Positions 51,269-59,070 of a stretch of 64,000 nucleotides of DNA are shown here, in pieces. The stretch spans positions 1-64,000 of the forward strand of contig JAHWKW010000003.1 in the NCBI GenBank assembly GCA_019347675.1, given 5' to 3'. The position numbers and the translations under genes are program-made. Below the pieces are notes generated by a model, which was not told the DNA's origin, ran no database searches, and saw only the letters and a list, made by a program, of their open reading frames with translations. Within the stretch, counting starts at the first letter, position 1, and each line of letters begins with the position of its first letter. Source of the DNA: Actinomycetota bacterium. GTDB taxonomy: Bacteria > Actinomycetota > Nitriliruptoria > Nitriliruptorales > JAHWKO01.

Positions 51269-51333
51269 TACAACGCCGTGCTCACGTGGCAACCCGCCCC
51301 GGGGCGACAGCGTCCGTCGGGTGCACCAGTGGC

Positions 51334-51339
51334 TAGCCT
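51334..51339 (+). promoter_or_regulatory. -10 element for isocitrate dehydrogenase
   Basis: TAGCCT lies 44 bases before GTG 51384. It would give a leader of about 37 bases that contains GAGGAG. Confidence 0.4.
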
Positions 51340-51383
51340 CGCTCCGAGCCTCGTCCGCCCGTCCCCCGCCGAGGAGACCACCG

Positions 51384-52685
<1,302 letters not shown>

Positions 52686-52749
52686 GCCCCAGCGAGCGGA
52701 AACCCCCTCTGAGACGACCTGGGGAAACGCTGTCAGGCGTCTTTCTCGT

Positions 52750-52915
52750 TCCGCGAGGATTCCGCGAGAGAACATAAGCGTCGTCGACCGCGGCGCGCGC
52801 CGGTCGTCGCTCGCGGGCATCACGTGCGCGTACGTGCACAGCGTGAAGCCTGGGTCGGAATGGCCGAGGTGCTCCGCGAGGGCCCGGATCGAGATCCGGC
52901 CGTCCGTATCGGTGG
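52750..52915 (-). pseudogene. C-terminal remnant of a tyrosine recombinase
   Basis: The minus strand reads RISIRALAEHLGHSDPGFTL followed by CTYAHVMPASDDR. This is the end of the catalytic domain of phage-type tyrosine integrases: LGHxD carries the second active His and TYxHxMP the nucleophilic Tyr. It then shifts frame to RAAVDDAYVL. The rest of the gene, including the catalytic Arg, is missing. It marks the scar of an integrated element and lies beside the toxin-antitoxin genes. Confidence 0.7.
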
Positions 52916-52934
52916 ACGGGCAGCCTCGATCCTG

Positions 52935-53195
52935 ATGGCACGCGCGACGACCACCGACCGCAAGGCCTCCGCCGAGGAGGTCCGCAAGCACGCGGACGGC
53001 CTGTGCTCGATGGCCGCCGAGCTGGGGGTCGCGCCGGTGGGTGTGCGCGACGACGGGACCGTCGTGGTGCACGCCGACGAGCCCGGGTACCGGCAGGCGC
53101 TGGAGATGTCGGAACGAGCCAGCGCACTCGTGGGCAGCTACGTCCACGTCATCACCGACGACGTTCCTGGCGCGGTCGACGCCCAGGAGTTGTGA
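52935..53195 (+). CDS. Putative antitoxin partner of a HepT-like protein
   Basis: The 86-residue protein reads KASAEEVRKHADGLCSMAAE, LGVAPVGVRDDGTVVVHADE, PGYRQALEMSERASALVGSY and VHVITDDVPGAVDAQEL. It has none of the GSxARG nucleotidyltransferase motifs of the usual MntA antitoxin. Its end overlaps the start of a HepT-like frame (TTGTGA), a typical toxin-antitoxin layout, so I infer an antitoxin of another kind. No clear ribosome site is present. Confidence 0.55.
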   Translation: MARATTTDRKASAEEVRKHADGLCSMAAELGVAPVGVRDDGTVVVHADEPGYRQALEMSERASALVGSYVHVITDDVPGAVDAQEL

Positions 53196-53665
53196 ACGGG
53201 CCGCTTCTGGTCGACCAACTGGTCGAGGTGCTCGACCAGATCGGTGATCTCCTGCCCGACGACAAAGCCACGTGGGACGACGACACGCGGACACGGCTGG
53301 CGGTCGAACGGCTGTGGATTACCGCCGGCAACGTCGCCGAAGTCCACCCGGCCGCCGCGGGCCTCGAGGTCGGCAATGAACCGTGGGCGGAGCTGTCCCG
53401 GTTCCGCAACCTGCTCGGGCACGCCCTGCCGTCCTGGGGCAAGGGCGCCACCCGAAGGCCTGTCCGTTCCATATCGCCCACGCCGAGAGGTCTCGACCCC
53501 CGATCAGTGGCGGGCGCTATGCACAGCAGGCGCCAAGCGCCCACCAGACATATGTGTACACGATGTGGTACACTCTGGGTATGCCGAAGACCGTGCCAGT
53601 CCGAGAGTTCCGCAGCCACCTCGCCGACCTTCTCGATGAGGTCGCGCAACGCCGTGAGCACGTGA
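53192..53665 (+). CDS. Truncated HepT-like (DUF86) ribonuclease toxin
   Basis: From GTG 53192 the sequence is HepT-like for about 80 residues: LLVDQLVEVLDQIGDLLP, RTRLAVERLWITAGNVAEVH, and SRFRNLLGHALPSW with the R-x4-6-H motif (RNLLGH) of the active site. After Trp it turns into a basic sequence without family character and stops at 53663, overlapping the next antitoxin in another frame. The normal C-terminal helices are gone. The toxin is probably dead or altered, yet the catalytic motif remains. Confidence 0.6.
   Translation: MNGPLLVDQLVEVLDQIGDLLPDDKATWDDDTRTRLAVERLWITAGNVAEVHPAAAGLEVGNEPWAELSRFRNLLGHALPSWGKGATRRPVRSISPTPRGLDPRSVAGAMHSRRQAPTRHMCTRCGTLWVCRRPCQSESSAATSPTFSMRSRNAVST
53554..53580 (+). 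promoter_or_regulatory. Operator and leaderless promoter of the Phd-RelE pair
   Basis: GTGTACAC (53554-53561) is a perfect palindrome, followed by GTGGTACAC (53565-53573). TACACT within the second (53569-53574) ends six bases before ATG 53581, so it can act as the -10 of a leaderless transcript that the antitoxin would repress by binding here. Confidence 0.6.
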
Positions 53666-53964
53666 CCATCACTCGCCACGGTCGACCCGAAGCCGTCTTG
53701 ATCCCGGTCGACGAGTACGAGGAGCTCGAAGAGACCGCCGAGATCCTCTCCGATGACGACACTCTCGCAGCGATCCAGCGAGGACTGGATGACCTAGCCG
53801 CTGGTGACCTCGTGCCACTGGACGAGGTGCGCCGTCAGTTCGAGCAACCGTCGAGTCCTAGTGGCGCGGGTCTTCCTGACCCGTTCCGCGCGGACGGCAC
53901 TCGAGGGGCTCGACCACCTACGGGCACAGGCCGTCCTCGACGCGCTCGCAGAGCTAGAACGTGA
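53581..53964 (+). CDS. Phd/YefM-type antitoxin with extended tail
   Basis: The protein begins MPKTVPVREFRSHLADLLDE, VAQRREHVTITRHGRPEAVL and IPVDEYEELEETAEILSD, a standard Phd/YefM DNA-binding and dimer domain, then the toxin-binding helix AIQRGLDDLAAGDLVPLDEV. Family members usually end around residue 90. Here no stop occurs and the frame goes on for about 35 low-complexity residues (RARRART at the end), overlapping the toxin gene by 104 bases. A lost stop or a one-base change near 53855 would explain it. Confidence 0.85.
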   Translation: MPKTVPVREFRSHLADLLDEVAQRREHVTITRHGRPEAVLIPVDEYEELEETAEILSDDDTLAAIQRGLDDLAAGDLVPLDEVRRQFEQPSSPSGAGLPDPFRADGTRGARPPTGTGRPRRARRART

Positions 53965-54124
53965 TCCGGGGGCCGGTTACCGACTCCGGCGGCGACTAGC
54001 CGGACTTCGGTCGCTGCGGGTCGGCGTGTACCGGATCATCTACGAGCTCCGCGACGACGACAAGACCGTGAGGGTCGTCGCGATCCGCCACCGGGGCCAG
54101 GCGTACGACACCGACCCTCGCTGA
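53861..54124 (+). CDS. RelE/ParE-superfamily toxin
   Basis: From GTG 53861 the 87-residue product reads ARVFLTRSARTALEGLDHLR, LDALAELERDPGAGYRLRRR, LAGLRSLRVGVYRIIYELRD and VVAIRHRGQAYDTDPR. These are the helices, the central strands with R-x-x-Y-R and the late H-x-x-x-x-Y of RelE ribosome-dependent mRNA endonucleases. It lies inside the 3' end of the antitoxin frame, so translation of the two is linked. Both members look complete enough to be active. Confidence 0.88.
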   Translation: MARVFLTRSARTALEGLDHLRAQAVLDALAELERDPGAGYRLRRRLAGLRSLRVGVYRIIYELRDDDKTVRVVAIRHRGQAYDTDPR

Positions 54125-54492
54125 AGCGGCCTGGAGCCGCCGCATCTCCGAGCGCGGTATGGGTGGACTTGCCGGGAGCGATACCAGCCGCCTACGACTC
54201 CGGCTCTGCTGGTCGAGGGACCCTTGACCTCCGGCATGTGCCGTCCAAGTACGGTCGGTCTCCTTGGCCATCTAGGACTTCGCGTGCAACATCAGACGCA
54301 CTCTGCAGTGAACAGACCCTTCGGTCCAGGCACGAGTCCGAGGACTTCCGACCGCTTTTCCCACGTCAGAGCGGGATTCGGGCCATCTCCCCAGGTCAGC
54401 GGGATTCCGTGTTCTGACCGAGAACATGTAGCCGCTTCAGCGGTCCTCGACACGCCACGGGGGATGTTCGACCGCGGTGGGGCCGGCGCTCG
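54125..54492 (+). other. Lower-GC intergenic stretch, no gene recognised
   Basis: About 370 bases between the toxin and the next gene have less GC than the surroundings and hold no supported gene. The direct repeat GCGGGATTC occurs twice (near 54370 and 54399). This could be a leftover of the mobile element whose integrase remnant lies 1.4 kb to the left. Confidence 0.35.
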
Positions 54493-54498
54493 TATCCT
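54493..54498 (+). promoter_or_regulatory. -10 element for a leaderless hypothetical gene
   Basis: TATCCT ends seven bases before GTG 54506, with no ribosome site between, which fits leaderless initiation. Confidence 0.4.
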
Positions 54499-54505
54499 GT
54501 TCAGC

Positions 54506-54910
54506 GTGGATCCCGACCGGCGGCCACCCGCCTACGCCTGGGACTGGTTCGCGCGGCAGCGGCTGCTGTGGCGTGAGGCCCGTCGACGGCTGGCGACCGG
54601 AGGCCACGCCAGCGCCGCACTGTTCCGGGAGGCCGAGACCCGCGGTGACGTCGTGGCACTGCTGCGTGTCGAGTACGCCCGCGACGAGGTGGTGCGGACG
54701 ACCGTCCGGCGGGTCATCGCGGAGCTGACGTTCTTGGGACGGACCGACGTCGCGTTCGAGAGCCTCAGGGTCCGCACTCCCCCGCGCGGCATGCGCTGGT
54801 GGTGGACCACGCTGACCGGCGAGGAGCTGGACGCGGCCGTGCCCCGCCCGACTCAGCCCGTCGCGACACAGCTCAGCCTCGACGAGGTCCACCAGGGCTT
54901 CGGCGGCTGA
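54506..54910 (+). CDS. Hypothetical protein with an Arg-rich helix and WWW motif
   Basis: GTG 54506 gives 134 residues: DPDRRPPAYAWDWFARQRLL, WREARRRLATGGHASAALFR, LLRVEYARDEVVRTTVRRVI, LTFLGRTDVAFESLRVRTPP and GMRWWWTTLTGEELDAAVPR, ending LSLDEVHQGFGG. It looks soluble, with helices first and strands later. I recognise no family. The frame is open further upstream to 54224, but that part lacks protein character. It sits just before the tRNA-Val gene, which is transcribed toward it. Confidence 0.5.
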   Translation: MDPDRRPPAYAWDWFARQRLLWREARRRLATGGHASAALFREAETRGDVVALLRVEYARDEVVRTTVRRVIAELTFLGRTDVAFESLRVRTPPRGMRWWWTTLTGEELDAAVPRPTQPVATQLSLDEVHQGFGG

Positions 54911-54971
54911 CGTCGTCAGGTCCCGGGCGATCGTTCAAGCGTATGGGTGAGGCGCGCGGGCAGGCGGAAAG

Positions 54972-55048
54972 TGGTGGGGCGCGAGGGAGTCGAACCCCCG
55001 ACCTCTTGCGTGTCGAGCAAGCGCTCTAGCCAACTGAGCTAGCGCCCC
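54972..55048 (-). tRNA. tRNA-Val (GAC)
   Basis: The minus strand folds as a full cloverleaf: a seven-base-pair acceptor GGGGCGC/GCGCCCC, D arm GCTC/GAGC, anticodon stem CTTGC/GCAAG, T arm GGGGG/CCCTC with TTCGACT in the loop, discriminator A, and an encoded CCA at 54974-54972. The anticodon loop reads TCGACAC, so the anticodon is GAC (valine). The base before the anticodon (position 33) is C instead of the nearly universal T. Confidence 0.9.
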
Positions 55049-55279
55049 GAGCGGAACGAGAAGGTACCAGAGCCCCCCGAGGGGGTCGAGCGCACCGGCG
55101 GCCCGCCCTGCGACGGCACCCGCGCGCCGACCCGTCGGGATCGTTCGACGTTGAAGCCACTGGCGCCACGCGACGCGAAGGCGGCCAACCCATGGACGTT
55201 CGGTCACTCCCGTGAACGCTGCGTGCTCGTCCACTCTTGCTGACGAACGCCCCAAACCGCGCGGCTGGATCAGGGGTCG

Positions 55280-55585
55280 ATGAGCGAGCTGCTGCACACC
55301 TTCGTCGGTTCGTACGGAGCGCTGACCACCGCGTGGCTCGACCGGGCGGCGTGTCGTCACGAGGACCCCGAGCTGTTCTTCCCCGCCGGCACGAGCGGGA
55401 CCGCGGGTTCCCAGGTCGCTGCGGCCAAGCAGGTGTGCGCCCGCTGCCCTGTCCGCACACCGTGTCTGCGGTTCGCGCTCAGCAACGGCGAGACCGACGG
55501 CATCTGGGGCGGGCTGACCGAGGACGAGCGCCGGGCGCTGCTCCGCGCCGAGCGCAAACGTCGTGCGCTGGCCGGAGCGCGGTGA
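55280..55585 (+). CDS. WhiB-family Fe-S transcription regulator
   Basis: The 101-residue protein has the four-Cys Fe-S layout: Cys in WLDRAACRHEDPELFFP, then VCARCPVRTPCLRFAL with the C-x2-C-x5-C set, followed by the G-I-W-G-G turn in GIWGGLTEDERRALL and a basic DNA-contact tail RAERKRRALAGAR. WhiB-like proteins bind sigma factors and DNA and are found only in actinobacteria and their phages. It stands after tRNA-Val. The subgroup (WhiB1-7) cannot be fixed by eye. Confidence 0.94.
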   Translation: MSELLHTFVGSYGALTTAWLDRAACRHEDPELFFPAGTSGTAGSQVAAAKQVCARCPVRTPCLRFALSNGETDGIWGGLTEDERRALLRAERKRRALAGAR

Positions 55586-55588
55586 CCG

Positions 55589-55813
55589 GTGGCTGCTGAC
55601 CAAGACCGTCAGGAACACCAGGACGACCTTGACGACCCTGACGACCGCCCCGACGACGAACGTCTCGACGAAGAAGGCACTGAGCCGGGTCCACGCCGCG
55701 ACGCCGACCCGGAGACGCAAGCCGACGCCGGCCTGACCGGTGGTGTGGCGGAGGCGGACGTCGGCGAGCGGGTCGGGACCGACGACGACGGCCACGGCAC
55801 CCGATCCGGCTGA
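55589..55813 (+). CDS. Short acidic hypothetical protein
   Basis: A GTG four bases after the whiB stop opens 74 residues, nearly all acidic or Gly/Thr (HQDDLDDPDDRPDDERLDEE, ETQADAGLTGG). It is probably disordered. Close linkage to whiB suggests co-transcription, but without a ribosome site or any family match it may not be translated. Confidence 0.4.
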   Translation: MAADQDRQEHQDDLDDPDDRPDDERLDEEGTEPGPRRDADPETQADAGLTGGVAEADVGERVGTDDDGHGTRSG

Positions 55814-55838
55814 GCCGTCGGGCAACGAGGGCCTCCGG

Positions 55839-55844
55839 TAGCCT
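55839..55844 (+). promoter_or_regulatory. -10 element for the iron regulator gene
   Basis: TAGCCT, 27 bases before GTG 55871, leaves a short leader with the AAGGAG ribosome site. No iron box overlaps it, so the regulator does not seem to control itself at this place. Confidence 0.4.
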
Positions 55845-55870
55845 GCTGGACTGGGCGGAAGGAGCCCGTC

Positions 55871-56572
55871 GTGACCAGCGACCTCATCGACACCACCGAG
55901 ATGTACGTGCGCACGGTGTGGGAGCTCGAGGAGGAAGGCATCCCGGCCATCCGGGCGCGTCTCACGGAACGGCTGGGTCTATCGGCCCCGTCAGTGAGCG
56001 AGACGGTCGCCCGTCTGCAGCAGGACGGCCTACTGCGTCTGAACGCCGACCGCACCCTCGAGCTCACCCACGACGGTCGTGAGCTGGCGGTGAGCGTCAT
56101 GCGCAAACACCGGCTCGCCGAGCGGCTGCTGGTGGACGTGATCGGCCTCGAGTGGGAACACGTGCACGTCGAGGCGTGCCGCTGGGAGCATGTCATCTCC
56201 GATGACGTGGAACACAAGCTGGTCGAGCTGCTGGAGCGACCGGAGCGCGATCCGCACGGCAACACCATCCCCGATCGGGAACGTGGGGACCACCCAGCGC
56301 ATGGTCTGCCGTCGCTGACGCAAGCGGCCAAGGACGGCGCCGGAGCCGTCCGAATCGACCGCATGTCCGAACACCTGCAGGCCGACATCGACGCGATGCG
56401 TTTCCTCGCCGGCCATCAGCTGCGCCCGGGCGCGGTCGTGTCGATCGAACGCACGGAGGGCGACGCGGTGGTGGTCGACGACGGCAGCGGCCCGGTTCGG
56501 GTGGACGATGTGCTCGCCAGCCTGGTCTACGTCACGGTGTCGAGCACCGCGCCAGCGGCCACCCACGCCTGA
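55871..56572 (+). CDS. ideR: Iron-dependent repressor of the DtxR/IdeR family
   Basis: The 233-residue protein has an N-terminal winged helix (EEGIPAIRARLTERLGLSAP, SVSETVARLQQDGLLRLNAD) and the metal sites of IdeR: MRKHRLAERLL (His79 and Glu83 equivalents) and VHVEACRWEHV (His98, Cys102, Glu105, His106 equivalents), plus Met at residue 11. A C-terminal SH3-like domain ends VLASLVYVTVSS. With ferrous iron bound, such proteins block promoters with iron boxes; three such boxes occur 4-13 kb upstream. An insertion (RPERDPHGNTIPDRERGDH) is standard. AAGGAG precedes the GTG. Confidence 0.93.
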   Translation: MTSDLIDTTEMYVRTVWELEEEGIPAIRARLTERLGLSAPSVSETVARLQQDGLLRLNADRTLELTHDGRELAVSVMRKHRLAERLLVDVIGLEWEHVHVEACRWEHVISDDVEHKLVELLERPERDPHGNTIPDRERGDHPAHGLPSLTQAAKDGAGAVRIDRMSEHLQADIDAMRFLAGHQLRPGAVVSIERTEGDAVVVDDGSGPVRVDDVLASLVYVTVSSTAPAATHA

Positions 56573-56613
56573 ACACGACCTCGGGGAGCCGCCACAGCGT
56601 GCATCCCCAGGGC

Positions 56614-56619
56614 TAGGAT
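56614..56619 (+). promoter_or_regulatory. -10 element for citrate synthase
   Basis: TAGGAT lies 63 bases before GTG 56677. The leader after it contains the direct repeat GGTTCTCCCCGC (twice between 56627 and 56652), which might fold or bind a regulator. Confidence 0.4.
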
Positions 56620-56676
56620 CGGGAACGGTTCTCCCCGCGGGGTTCTCCCCGCTCGCTCGTGACGGAAGGCCATCCT

Positions 56677-57795
56677 GTGCCTGCTAGTGGACTCGAAGGT
56701 GTCATCGCTGCCCAGACCGCGTTGTCGTGGATCGACGGCCAGCGGGGGATGCTCGTCTACCGCGGGTACACCATCGACGACCTGGCTCGCCACGCCACCT
56801 TCGAGGAGGTCGTCCACCTCCTGCTGGAGGGCAGCCTCCCCACGCGCGCACAACTCGATGAGACGCGGGCGCGACTCGCCAAGCTGGCGACGCTCCCACA
56901 GCGCGTCGTGGACAGTTTGCGCGCGTTGCCGGCCGAGACCACCCCGATGGAAGCGCTCCGCAGCGGCGTGTCGCTGCTCGGGACGGGCCTGCCGACGTTC
57001 GAACGGGTCGACATCGGGGCGGTCAGGGACGAGGCCTACGCGATCGTGGCCCGCATCCCCACCGTGATCGGCGCGTTCGAGCGGATCCGCAACGGCCTGG
57101 AGCCGCTCGACCCCGATCCTGATCGGTCGGCGGCCCACAACTTCATGGTGGGCATCACGGGGAAGGAACCGGATGACGAGATCGAGCGGGCCATGGACGT
57201 GGCCCTCGTGATCCACGCCGAGCACACGCTCAACGCATCGACGTTCGCTGCGCGGCTCAGCGCCTCCACCCTGTCCGACATCTACTCGGCGGTGACCGCG
57301 GCGATCGGGGCGCTGCGGGGTCCCCTGCACGGGGGCGCCAACGAACAGGTCGCCCGCATGCTGGACGAGATCGATTCGGTCGCAGCCGTGGCCCCGCACA
57401 TCGACGCCAAGCTGGCCCGCAAGGAACGCATCATGGGGTTCGGTCACCGCATCTACAAGACCGAGGATCCCCGCGCCCCGCACCTGCGCGACTGGGCCCA
57501 GCGCATCGCCGAGAACACCGGCCTGGCCGACACCGTGGCGAAGGCCCTGAAGGTGCAGGAGGTCGTCTTCGACCGCAAGGGCCTGTACGTCAACGTCGAT
57601 TTTTTCTCCGCGCCGCTGTACACGGCGATGGGGATCCCGCGGGATCTGTTCACCCCGATCTTCGCGGCGTCGCGGTCGGTCGGGTGGACGGCACACGTCC
57701 TCGAGCAGCAGTCCGACAACCGGCTGATCCGCCCGTCGTCGGAGTACGTCGGCGACCGCCGCAACGACTGGGTCCCGATCGACCAGCGCGACTGA
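56677..57795 (+). CDS. Citrate synthase family protein
   Basis: The 372-residue protein has the citrate synthase plan: VIAAQTALSWIDGQRGMLVY near the start, the catalytic His in VIHAEHTLNASTFAARLSAS, the second His in GFGHRIYKTEDPRAPHLRDW, the Asp in NVDFFSAPLYTAMGIPRDLF, and VLEQQSDNRLIRPSSEYVGD at the end. The length and the short N-terminus are those of the GltA2/PrpC-like group, so citrate or 2-methylcitrate formation are both possible. GTG 56677 has GGAAGG seven bases upstream; GTG 56659 is an alternative. Confidence 0.92.
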   Translation: MPASGLEGVIAAQTALSWIDGQRGMLVYRGYTIDDLARHATFEEVVHLLLEGSLPTRAQLDETRARLAKLATLPQRVVDSLRALPAETTPMEALRSGVSLLGTGLPTFERVDIGAVRDEAYAIVARIPTVIGAFERIRNGLEPLDPDPDRSAAHNFMVGITGKEPDDEIERAMDVALVIHAEHTLNASTFAARLSASTLSDIYSAVTAAIGALRGPLHGGANEQVARMLDEIDSVAAVAPHIDAKLARKERIMGFGHRIYKTEDPRAPHLRDWAQRIAENTGLADTVAKALKVQEVVFDRKGLYVNVDFFSAPLYTAMGIPRDLFTPIFAASRSVGWTAHVLEQQSDNRLIRPSSEYVGDRRNDWVPIDQRD

Positions 57796-57810
57796 CGGAA
57801 CACGACCAGA

Positions 57811-58677
57811 GTGGCGCGCATCGAGGATCGCCATCCCGGGAACGTCGCCGGTCCCTGGTACGTCGACCGGCGCTGCATCGACTGCGACGTGTCCCGCCAG
57901 ATCGCGCCCGGGCTGTTCGGCCGGGTCGACGGGCAGACCGTCGTGGTCCGTCAACCGCAGGGCGACGAGGAGGTCCAGGCGGCGTGGCGTGCTGCCGTCG
58001 CGTGCCCGACCCGCTCGATCGGTGTGGATCCTCCCGACCCGGTCCCGTCAGGCCTGTTCCCACAGCTGATCGTCGACGACGTGTACTACTGCGGGTACGC
58101 CTCGGCGAAGTCGTTCGGGGCCAACGCCTTCTTCGCTCGCCGCGCCGCCGGGAACGTCCTGGTGGACTCTCCGCGGTTCGCTCGCGCGATCGTGGAGGGG
58201 TTGCAGGAACTGGGCGGGATCGACCACATCCTGCTGACCCACCAGGATGACGTGGCCGATGCCGACCGGTTCGCCGAGCACTTCGCCGCGCGGGTGTGGA
58301 TCCACGAGGTGGAGCGTCACGCCGCACCGTTCGCGACCGACCTCCTGCGCGGTGTCGACCCCACCGAGATCCAACCCGAGCTGGTCGCGATACCGGTTCC
58401 GGGGCACACCCGCGGCAGCGTCGTCTACCTGCTGGAGGAACGGTTCCTGTTCACCGGCGACTCGCTGTTCTGGCACCGACGCCGCGAGGACCTGGCGGCC
58501 CACAGGGCGTTCACCTGGTACTCGTGGACGGAGCAGGCCGAGTCGCTGGATCGCCTCGCGCGCGATCATCGGTTCGAGTGGGTGCTGGCCGGCCACGGTG
58601 GTCGGGGCCATGCCCCGGCCGACGAGATGCACGACCGGCTGCTGCGCCTCGTGGAGCGGATGCGCACCGGTCGCTGA
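57811..58677 (+). CDS. Ferredoxin-like domain fused to a metallo-beta-lactamase-fold protein
   Basis: The 288-residue protein begins with a ferredoxin-like part of about 75 residues (YVDRRCIDCDVSRQIAPGLF, AACPTRSIG near 70) and continues with an MBL fold: AARRAAGNVLVDSPRFARAI, ILLTHQDDVADADRFAEHFA, VAIPVPGHTRGSVVYLLEER, LFTGDSLFW, and LAGHGGRGH near the C-terminus. The hallmark HxHxDH motif is replaced by THQDDVADAD, so metal binding must differ from glyoxalase II. The pair of domains points to redox or hydrolase activity. It follows citrate synthase by 15 bases and may share its operon. Confidence 0.88.
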   Translation: MARIEDRHPGNVAGPWYVDRRCIDCDVSRQIAPGLFGRVDGQTVVVRQPQGDEEVQAAWRAAVACPTRSIGVDPPDPVPSGLFPQLIVDDVYYCGYASAKSFGANAFFARRAAGNVLVDSPRFARAIVEGLQELGGIDHILLTHQDDVADADRFAEHFAARVWIHEVERHAAPFATDLLRGVDPTEIQPELVAIPVPGHTRGSVVYLLEERFLFTGDSLFWHRRREDLAAHRAFTWYSWTEQAESLDRLARDHRFEWVLAGHGGRGHAPADEMHDRLLRLVERMRTGR

Positions 58678-58710
58678 CCGGCTGGGTCGAAGGCCTGGAG
58701 ACGTCGCGAG

Positions 58711-58782
58711 AGGCGGGGGCGGGAATCGAACCCGCGTGTGAGCGCTTTGCAGGCGCTTGCCTTACCACTTGGCTACCCCGCC
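58711..58782 (-). tRNA. tRNA-Cys (GCA)
   Basis: The minus strand gives acceptor GGCGGGG/CCCCGCC, D arm with AAGTGGTAAGGC, anticodon stem AGCGC/GCGCT with loop CTGCAAA (anticodon GCA, T at position 33), T arm GCGGG/CCCGC with TTCGATT, and discriminator T, the cysteine identity base. No CCA is encoded after it. It is 72 bases long. Confidence 0.93.
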
Positions 58783-58851
58783 CGGATGGGGCGGTGCCGC
58801 GAACCAGCGCAGGGTACCGGACACGGCGAGACGGCGACCACCGTGACGGCG

Positions 58852-59070
58852 TCACTCGACGTGCGACGCCCGCCAGGCGCGGTACAGCGAGCCGCCGGTC
58901 AGGACCGCCCAGAAGGCGAACCCGGCCCACTTCCCGCACCTGGGGAGCGGACGGGCGCGCGCCGGGTCGATCGCGGCGAAGACGCCCCTGCGCGTGATCC
59001 GCTCGGCCAGTGGCCTCTCCGGACCCCACCGCGGCGCCTGGACGGGTGCGCCTCCCCGTCCTGCGCTCAA
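58852..59070 (-). CDS. Small membrane protein translated with pirin
   Basis: TTG 59070 overlaps the pirin stop as TTGA, so translation likely restarts there. The 72-residue product reads SAGRGGAPVQAPRWGPERPL, AERITRRGVFAAIDPARARP, PRCGKWAGFAFWAVLTGGSL and YRAWRASHVE, with one hydrophobic helix near the end flanked by Lys and Arg. The function is unknown. The regular conserved-looking middle and the overlap favour a real gene. Confidence 0.5.
   Translation of the reverse strand: MSAGRGGAPVQAPRWGPERPLAERITRRGVFAAIDPARARPLPRCGKWAGFAFWAVLTGGSLYRAWRASHVE

Noticed and set aside
52700-52775. Terminator or attachment site after icd
   Set aside because: Weak pairing and a direct repeat TTCCGCGAG are visible, but neither a clean stem nor a second copy that could be the other attachment half was found.
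54935-55825. 296-codon minus-strand frame across tRNA-Val and whiB
   Set aside because: It would read through a tRNA and oppose the WhiB cysteine motifs.
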